DNA of 64,000 nucleotides from Haliotis asinina (taxonomy: Eukaryota; Mollusca; Gastropoda; Lepetellida; Haliotidae). Location of the stretch: NCBI RefSeq assembly GCF_037392515.1, contig NC_090288.1, positions 13,869,969-13,933,968 of the forward strand. Reading direction: 5' to 3'. A program made the position numbers and the translations under genes. Of this stretch, positions 21,871 to 32,100 are shown piece after piece (positions within the stretch are counted from its first letter, which is position 1; every line of letters begins with the position of its first letter). The notes under the pieces are model-generated. The model was not told the origin of the DNA and did not search any database. It worked only from the letters and a program-made list of their open reading frames with translations.

Positions 21871-23165
21871 AACTTACTATACAGACCTGGTTCGTGTATA
21901 ATTTCCCCTGAAGTATTTACATCACTTGACAGAGGTGTTAGCAACTACACCGAAACGTCGCGTACATTAATAGTAAAGCAGCTGTCTATCCATAGAACTG
22001 TCTCCGTTATAAATATGTACTCTCTGTTCTCCCATGGAAAGATCATGAGATAAGGCAATGTTGCGTGATTAGTTTTCTTGAAATATTCAATTTTAACCAA
22101 CACAGCCAAGTGAAAAAAGACGTAAAGTTCCGCTAAGAGTATTTAGAACTTTTTTAGTCGTGCTTCAGATAATTCTTCCAGAAATTCAGATAACTAAGCC
22201 GCCTGAGGCGACACATTCACCTTCAATATATAGCACCTCAGCACAGCATAACAAAACAAGCAGACCGATACGACGTCAGGAAGCTAAGGCTGGATACGCG
22301 GAGGAGTCTTTTACCTTTTCCAGAAGAATTTCAGGGCATGTCTTTCAGCAGGCAGGCGAAACCCAAGAGAACAGATGTGGTGTTAAGAAGACGCGAATTA
22401 GGACGAATATATCATGTCATTTCAGAAACATGAACCGACAGTGCGTTGCTCAGCGAACGTTGCTCAGAGAAAAACAAACATAGATATTGTGAGTTCATGT
22501 AATTGCCAAGTTGTATTCAATTGAGATAAACAGCTATGGTTTTTCAAATTACCCTTTGTTATATTACATTTATTGATTGTTTAATCTAGCTTTTAGTAAT
22601 GTTCAGGCTATATCTGTAGGTAATAAACTATAGCTCAAGCAATCTAGTGATTAACATCATGAGCATCATGAGGTAGGCAACGATCCAGCAACTGGGATAC
22701 GTTGACATGTATGAACCAAACCGGCTAGCATTACTATTGAACCCGTCGGTTTTCCACAGAACAAGTAATGTCTTTTGACGACTAGTTCTAACCTGGATCC
22801 TCAGGGGTTAGTATAAAAACACAGGAAACTTCAATAAACGTTTATTGATGAGTGGGACCTACAGATACACGTATGTCCAGTAGATGCCCGAGATGAAACT
22901 GGGTGTGATATGTCTCTAATACGCTACATGGCAGTCTCCTGAAAAACTCCATCCACGCCCACCTCTGCCATAGAATGGACAGTTTAGCTCATCTATAGCC
23001 ATTGGGATCACGAATACAGGTCTCATCATCTTTTCTGGGTGTGCCAATGATACGAATATCTTAACCAATCACCGACCTTCACACAATATACATACTGCTA
23101 TTTAATGTTTCTATGCAAATGCCTAATTTGCAGACCCTTCTCATTTCAAACACGAACAAGCAAAC

Positions 23166-26100
23166 ATGTTCTTTCTGGTTCCGTGGAAGTTGTTCCTTTG
23201 GAACATGTGTTGGTACATCAGTGTTGCTGATGTTCAGTTTGGAGATCGATCACTGAAACCTGAAGAATATCAACTGGGAATCAGGAAGTGCGAACACCGC
23301 TGTTTAGACACTGGCGAATGCCGGGGATTCAGTTACGACAGTTCTGCTTTGAGGTGTAGCTTGGCTTTTGATGAGGACAACTTTCAATATAAATCGGTAA
23401 GAACTGTTTTCAAATGTAGTTGTAAGGAAATCTTGGGTAGAGGACCAAGGGCAAATGCTCAATACTTCAACCTGGTATAAGTTCATAGAGAGTCATGGAC
23501 CCCCAATCGAGGAAGATGAGATGTCAAATATTAGATATTTGTTGCTGAAGACTCTTTGCATGTGATGCCTAAACTCTTGATAACTGTTCCCACATTTCTT
23601 GCAAAGTCAAAATTCATCGTTGATGCTACGTGGTCTAGGGAGGAAGTTTGGGATATACTAGTATCCCTGCACTCAATACCTATTAAATATTGGATATTTA
23701 ATATGCGGCACCTATTGCCCAATCTTTCAAGGCATTGTCTGGGACTGCAAGAACGTGCAAAAATGAGCTGTTATTATTGTTTCGATATGAAACTCGTTGG
23801 TTTCAACTATAATTAAGTGTAACTGGATAAAATAATAAAAGAACCCAATAAACCCGTGGCCTTAATCTAAATTGCCATGTAGGAAACTTTGACGTACTGG
23901 GAACGCTTCTTTGCAAAATCTATGGGTCATCAACACCAGACAAAGACTAGGCAACACCAACAGAATGCTTTCAACATGGCGTAAGAGTAATTTGACTTTG
24001 ATTGGGAAAATTACTGTAATTAAAACGTTGGCCTTATCAACAGACGTTCATATATTTGCCTTCCTTCCAAACTCACCATCCGACTGTATCGCATAAACCC
24101 TGTGTTAGTTCATTTAAAGTTACCCTAAAGACGTCTTCGCAGTAGAAAATACAGTGCGATTAAAATGATAGATTGGGTCTTTTCAACGGAAGACATGCTT
24201 TAACCATTTTGCCATGGTTAGCCTTCACTACTGTTGCTGTCTGTACATGTTTAGATCAGCTGCCCAAGGTGATACTACATGCAGTCCAAACATTCATGCA
24301 CCGTATGACTTTATCGGAATTGCAACAGTAGAGCTATAGAGGCCCACAGGTTCACAGAGAGTACTATCTGAATCTGTAGGGCTCTATAGTTTCAACTTTC
24401 AACATTAAGACACCTGTATGAAGGATGATTTAAATTCCATGTCCATTTTAGCTGTCACTACCGATGTCAATGTCTATTTTGACATAAGTGCCGATTCAAC
24501 AGCTACAGTGACACGCTTGCATTGTTGTAATTCCGTGAATTTTACGATAGGCTCAGCAAATGAAACATATGTCATATTTCGGATTTCACTTTCTTAGTAA
24601 AGTACAAATTCTAGTATTTTTAGGTTTAAGCCCATCCGGGATTCGCACCCTCAGAGTCAGGCACCTATTCGTCAGCACACAAAGTCAGCCGCCTAGCCTG
24701 CTCAGGAACCGCGACTTCCACTAACTTACACAAATGTAATTAATGATCAACCAACTCCCTCTATCAGATGACGACGCATCATTTAGTTATGATTAAGCAA
24801 CGGCGTTATTAAATGAATTAGCCTTTTGATGAAGATATGTTATAATCAAGATCATGATTCATCGCAACGATGATGGTGCGCTGATTTCTACCACCACAGA
24901 AACAGCACGACCATCCTCTGTATAGGGAAGCACAGACGAAAATTTGAAATACGAGTGGGTTAAACGCAAATATCCAATCCGCATCTTTCGGCCGTAACTC
25001 CGAAAGCAAGCCACGATAGAAAATTAATAACATATTGATATCACACAGTATGTCCTGTCAGTGGTCGATACGGCGATATAACCATATCTATGACCTTCAC
25101 CTCAACGTATCTACCACGAAGGAAAGGATTTGTGAATACGAGAATTGTAACATTGAAACATTCCCCATATCTCCAAAGGTAACAGTTCTCTTTTGATGAT
25201 CAGTGATTATATGAAATGATCACAGCGCTGGAGGAAATTTAGTGAATCGTGTGAACTGTGATTTCGCGGGCTTTTTATTCATCGCGGTTTTTTTCCAACT
25301 ATATAGGTTGAATTGGCATTTTTGATGATTTGTTTCTGTAAGTGCATACCGCGAAGTATCAGAATCTGCAAAGTTATGTTTTACGTTGCATGTGACTTTT
25401 AAGATAGAAATGCAGCAGAGAGGGTTAGGGTGATCCTGGCACAGTCAGCGGGTAAGGCTCAGGGCCTTCACCCCCTCTAAACGCAGACCAGGCAGTGAAT
25501 GGGACTTCTCCAGGTGTTTTCCAGATTAGAATAGAATGCAGCAGAGAGGGTTTGGGTGATCATGGCATAGTCAGGCTGGTAAAGCTCATCATCAGCTCAG
25601 GGCCCTCGACTCCTCTACACGCAGCCCAGAAACACTGCCTAGTCGAACCCGCCAAGAACGTTCCGTAGGATATGCAGACTTCCCAACACTGCAGCCCAGA
25701 TTGTCAGAAGGGCTATGCTCGCGGTGGAGAACCCGGCACTCTCCTGATCTGCGCCAAGAGATCAGGAGGTACCAAACTAAGGGGACCAAGAACAATGGGG
25801 AGCCTGACGACAGTGTACTTGAGATGCAAGCGAGACATTTCAAAAGCGAGGTCGGCATACACAGATTGCTTTTCTTGAATCTTGCCAAGCACGTTGATGT
25901 CAAATGGGACAGAAAATTCAATGATATAAATAAATAAAGATTGGTATATATAAATGATTAAGGGGGAACGAGGGTGGTGGGCTCTGTTATCAGACATGAT
26001 TCTTCTGGTCAGACTGTCAAGCCTGGATGTCCTGTTTTGTCCAGTCAACTACTCCAAAGGAACAGGAAAGGACTGGCACAGCAAATTAAAGGTATCGGTG

Positions 26101-29100
26101 GCCTTGACTTTGTTTCGCTTGCTATTATCATTATTATTATTATTCCAGAGAGGGAAAAGAAAACTTTCTCAATGATTCCCTGCATAGAAAAAGAAATACA
26201 ACTATGCCAAGCAGTCGATCAAACCGTAAAAGCAGATGTTATTGCTGATACCGAACTTTTAAAAGAGGACCTCGAGGAAATTATAGAGATGAAAACTCAG
26301 GGATCAGTTTCATAACATGTGTTCATTTTTTGGACTGAAAATCAATATTGATAAAGCTAGACTTACTTGGATAGGATAAAAAAACGTTTAAAACTGACTC
26401 TATATCAGAAATTTGGATCAATGCCCATTCTAGCTGCTCGGGGAAGAAATGTCGATGTTAATGATAAAATTGACCAGGACTGTAAAGATAAACTGTTATA
26501 CACTTATTGCTATATCATCAGTGCGAAATCGTCCACCTTTAAAAGGGAATTTTGCAATAAAATAAAATCAAACATTCTCCTCTATTCCAAACCCAACGTA
26601 AATGTATCACATTCTTATGGAGACATAAACCAGACAAGTAGAAATGAACACAACAAATGTGTAACGTCAAAGAGTCAAAACATGCCAAGAACAGTTAGTG
26701 TTAAAAGCACAAATATTTTCTGTGAAAAGATTACCCAGAAAAGTATCAAAAGGACACATAGCCTACCCAAACTTGGTTCCTAAAATATACTGTGAACACA
26801 CCAGAAGAGCTCATATCCATTTAGATCGGAATAAACTCTACCGCTACAAACTGTCTGCATGGTATGACTGCAGGAGTATTGCAATATAGATACTGACAAT
26901 TTGATTTCACAAACTATTGGGTATAACAAAAGCATTCAAATGACTAGAAAACCAATATAGTATTCACATTGGAACAAAAAGGGGATTTGGCATGTGAATG
27001 ATCTCTTTGATGCCTCGGGACAATGCATAAGTTTTGGACAAATTTGTAAGTAGGTTTAATCTAAAAAGACACTTTTGGGGATGTGGTGGAACTGTTTGTG
27101 CTAGAAATCATATTAACTAAGAAAACATGAAAACGCAAGGGAATCCATTCACAAAGTTATAAGCTACTCTTTTCACTAAAAAGGTAAAGGAGGTCAGTTT
27201 CACCTCAGATTTTTGGAAAGCATGTGTACTGTCGGTAAGCAACACTGCAGGAAATGGGACCAAATATTACAATACGTGATACAACTAGAATTCGTTATTG
27301 ACAAGTCTCGGAGATCTACAATGACTCTAATAAAGACTCCTCCTTCATATTTTACCCTCAAACAACCAACCAGTCTGTACATCAATCTACTCTGCAGTCA
27401 ACTATACATCAACCTTGTCAACTGTACATACTCTCCATTTAGCTTCGTATGTATTCTCCATGCTTCAACTCTTCGTATAGTATGAACAGAAATTATTGAG
27501 AATTTAAAGATTGTCATTATTTTTTTTACTCGTTACTCACGTATTAAATGTGGACATTAGCAGAACATAACTCCAGATTCAAAGACACGTGAACAGTTAG
27601 TATTTTGTTAAGTCACCATGGGCAGCTACTGATCAAAGAAGTTAGAAAGTCGTGGTCCATGCTGTCCCAATATCGGACCATCTCTTCATTCATTTTAGCA
27701 ATATTTGTCCGATTTTTTTTATTGACACTTTCCTTAATAAGTCCCCAAACATCTTTATTGGATTTCAGTCAGGGCTACAGCTTGGCAAATCTAATAATGC
27801 CATATTTTGGGTCCGAAACTGTGAATGCTTTGAACGATGTTTGCTGTCCTGCTGTGTAGCTCGAAAATTGCCATAGGACACCTGAGGAGATGGATAAATA
27901 TCCTTTGAGAATATCTGTGTACTGCTCATTGTCCATATTCCCTTGAAATACATAGAGGGGCGTTTCCCCTAACACAGATATGCCACCCCACATGTTAAAT
28001 ATTTCGGACTGAAATTTGGGCGCTGAAACAAATTTTTTAAGTATTAGGAAACAGCCACACAGACCTTTCATCTGAGCAAATCACATCATCATAGTTCCAA
28101 TTGCTATGTTGTAAGCACCAGTTCAACCTTCTCTCCTTTCGTTCAGGTGTCATGATCGGTGATGCAATTCCTCGACTTTTCTGCCAACCCACTTCATGCA
28201 GCTTAGTTCTAATTGACGCAATACAGACAGCCACAGTTCCTCTATCAGCCATATCCAGCCTTACGTTTTCTTAACTCCTCCGTTTATTTTCTGAAACAAA
28301 AATACCAGCCCGCCTCTTGTCACCGACGGTCAATTTTCTGGGCCTACCTGCGCCACACTGGTGCTCAGTGCAATGTCCATTTGCAATATCTTTAAAAACA
28401 CGATGAACATTGGACAAAGGGGGGGGGGGGGGGGGGGGGGGGGGGGATGCCTGATCTACTTGAAATCACTTTAGCTGATCTGATGTCCTTGTTATAATAC
28501 TCTAAAATCAACCTCCTCTTCTCTAAATCATCCATACTGAGGATCACTGAAAATGTCGTCTGCCAGCAAGTAAACGAAGAGGGGTAACTCTTCACAAACT
28601 AACGAAAACAGAATATTAACGGAGTTGTCTCTCTTGAATGAAACCAAGCGCTTGATAGCTGGTCAAGGTCGTTTATACTAGAAATACAATTAAACATGTT
28701 CCTAATATTCTCAATAATTTATGGTCACGCTATATCACTTGCTTGATAACAATGTCCCTACAGTGAAACGACACACTGAGTACATTGAAGGGGTTGACTA
28801 TCTTAGAACTTGCATGGTTTTCCTACAAAAAAAAGAGTTTCATGCATGTATATTTACTGTTTATGATACAGAACACATTACAGATACTTAAAAATGAGAC
28901 GATCGTTTAAACGAGAGAAATTTCAGATTCATTACTTGATGATGTGAAATTACGAAATCCACATAGTCTAGCGAAATATTCTGGATGGTGAACTTAACTG
29001 TGGCCAATAGGACATCGTCACAAAATGTCCACTGATATCTTTAAAGGCAATCTCAATAGGCAAACACCGATTGCTGGTTTAAATCACTAATATGTATTGA

Positions 29101-32100
29101 TCCACATATGCGTTCTGTATCCATTGTCGGTAACAAGATCCCCAGTACAACCTTTGGTGATTACGTCATGGTAGGAATACCATAAGCAGTACAGATAAAC
29201 GGGCATTCTCTTCCCACAGAGGTTACTTGTCATGTCTTCCTACGAACCTCTGTTCTAATACGGCCATATTTCGCGGTTCTCATAAAATTCCCTAGCGGCA
29301 AAAAGATGGCAGCAGATTTATCTCACTTTCTTTCTGTCCAATCAGAACACGTGTTAATCGACCTAGATTCAACATGACAAATGCAAACAATGTGGAGAAA
29401 CAAATATGACATGACTGAGTTCTGTCTAGAAGAAACATTTGAGCATTGCCCTCGGGAAGAGGTTCTAGTTTTCACGATGCATCCGGAAATTACCGAGATC
29501 TTGCGAACGATCACTTTTCAAACAAGGTCGCTGATTGCACTACCAAATCTGATTGCCTCCAATCACGAGTCCTGAACACTCGCTCCATGAAAGGGTCGTA
29601 TTAGAACAGGAAGATATGACAAGTAACCACTGTAGGAAGAGAATGATAAATAGGCTAAAGTAAGACCTGTAGTAACAGCCCGTCGCCTTTCTAAGTAATC
29701 AGCAAACACTGTTGTCGCACCTCCCAGCTGAAAGAGCTTCTAAAGGTAAAATATGTCAAGATTTAATGCATGATTCAATCTGACAATCTCTGAATCTGAA
29801 AAATTAAATGATTAAATGGTTTTGTTGTTTGATAGCAGTGCAAGTCATACAGGTGAACAAAATGGGAAATTCAACATCTGAACATGACCTAGAGTGACGG
29901 GTTTCTCTATACCCATGCACAAGCGGACAGTTCACGAACACCTTGCAGTTATCAACTGTGGAGATTTAGTCGCGATTGGTCCGACTTGCAGTTTTGAAAT
30001 TATCGCAGGAACCTCTTTCTGCCTCACACAAATGAAGTGGTTTGTTTAACTGTCATTCGCTACAATGTATGAAGCCCATTTCTGGTGTCCAGCGCGCCCG
30101 CAGATATTGTTGGGGATAGTATTGGAGGAAGTGGTGTAAACCTAAACTCACTCACTGCCATTAATCCCAGTGTTGTTGCCCTGAAATGTCGTCGCAATTT
30201 GTTTGTTGTATGCTTGTCATGCAAACTGACCATCTGGATAAAGGTAGGTATTGTTGAGTTCATGTTTTGTAGTCCCGTAGTGTTGGGCGTTGTTGAGTGG
30301 TTTAAACAATGGTTTAGAAATACCGTAACAAAAGTCTTGGGAGTAACCTATAAACCAGCAAACATAACATAGGCAAGTCAATAATATTCATTTACATATA
30401 TTGAAATAAACAATAAATAGAGGTTACAATGATTGACTTTTGTATATTTCCATAACAGTAGAATTGAGTCACAAATCTAAACCATTCGGTCACAAATCTA
30501 AAACATCTTAACTCACAAAAGACTTGATATTTCCTTTACAGACAAATGTACTAACTGGCAGCTGTTCAGAGCTATCAAAGTTCAATAGACACGAGTCGTA
30601 GGTCTCGGGAAATGTGGACATTAGCAAACAGACGAGCGTTTCAAACAACTGTCCCTTATATATCTGTCATACAATTCCGGAGAAAACCAGTAGAAGTTCT
30701 GCCCCAACACAATCTTTTAGAAATGACTGAAATCCCCTTCTACTCTACAGCACCATTCCGAAAACATTGGATTGATCTACCGTCTTTGCATCGAAACGAA
30801 ATCAACAAATAATGGGAGGTAACTTTAACTCAACTGCCTACTCTCTTGTGAAGGGTGAAATGACATTGGCTAAGTTCAAGATTCGAGTTCAAATCCATGA
30901 TCAGCGATTTAAACTTTTGTGTCCCATACTAACGAAAAGTTAATTAATGTGACATTTTAATTAACAAAAACACTTCCCATACACCAGTATAAAATATAAA
31001 ATCAAACCAAAACTTGGGGATTGTAACTTTCTTGTCCAAGAGCGCAAATGCATTTAAAGGTACATAAAAATTATGGATTTGATATGACATTACAGTCTGA
31101 AGATGTGTTTTATTCTCCTGAAGACAATCCTGTGGCATTTACACTTTGCCTCACATCGACACCATTCGGGTATCTCTTGTATCGACCGGCTGGCTAGTGT
31201 ACGTTACCGTACCTTGTAGTATCTGCTTATAATGGGATGCAGGGTCCAAATATTGTTCCTTGAGTTGTGTTCATTTTGTCCATTATTTTCTGGTTTACTC
31301 TTTTCATTCTGGAGACTGCAAGGAAATGTAGGTGCCTCTTAGTACCTCTCCTTATAAATAATGTACCCGTAAAGACCCGGGATAGAACTGGTCTTCAGCA
31401 ACTATGAGGCGACTAACGTGATCCGGTCGTCAGGCTTGCTGACTTAATTGACACATGTCAACATATCTCAGTTGCGTGGACTGATGTTCGTGCTCTTGAT
31501 CACTAAACCGAGCTAGATTATTTACAGACTGGCGCCACACAGCTGGACTATTGCAGAGCGTGGCTTTTAACTAACTAACCAACTTTATATCCAGTGACGA
31601 AGATTGATTCTATTTTCGTACGTCCTGGTTTGTGTTCATTTTGTGAGATATATTTTTTTGTTTATTATTTTTATTCTGCAGACTTTCAGGAAATGTGGAA
31701 CTTCGTTGTGTAAAAGAGGAGAACGGTGTTTGACAACCCGGAAGTCTCGATACGCATGCGTGTCATACGTGACACAGGAAGAAGGTCAGTTTGAATTGCT
31801 TAACTGCGCTTACATCATGCCTTAGTTATGAGGTACGCCAAATGTGAAGTTCATAGGCAACATGTAGTGAGTGCAGCGGGTATTTAACGGACAGAGATGA
31901 GAAAGAATGGTCTCGAAATTATGAAAGACAGGCACTGACGAATCACTGAAACCCACTCATTAATGATATAGTTTGTAGTGCATGCTGTGATAAGGGATAC
32001 TGATTACTTACATCAGTTAAGACCATGATTTCATTTCATTAAATTAGATAGTCATCAACTCAATCGATGTTAAGACGTAAGAGGTGATTTGACTGACAAA

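Noticed and set aside
25954..26315. + strand ORFs of 73-113 codons in intron 1 of copy B
   Set aside because: No family resemblance; they sit between LINE remnants and carry no splice or start context.
28392..28595. Poly-proline (PPPPPPPP) minus-strand ORF
   Set aside because: The prolines are the translation of the 28-bp G run inside a broken mariner-like transposase, not a real proline-rich protein.
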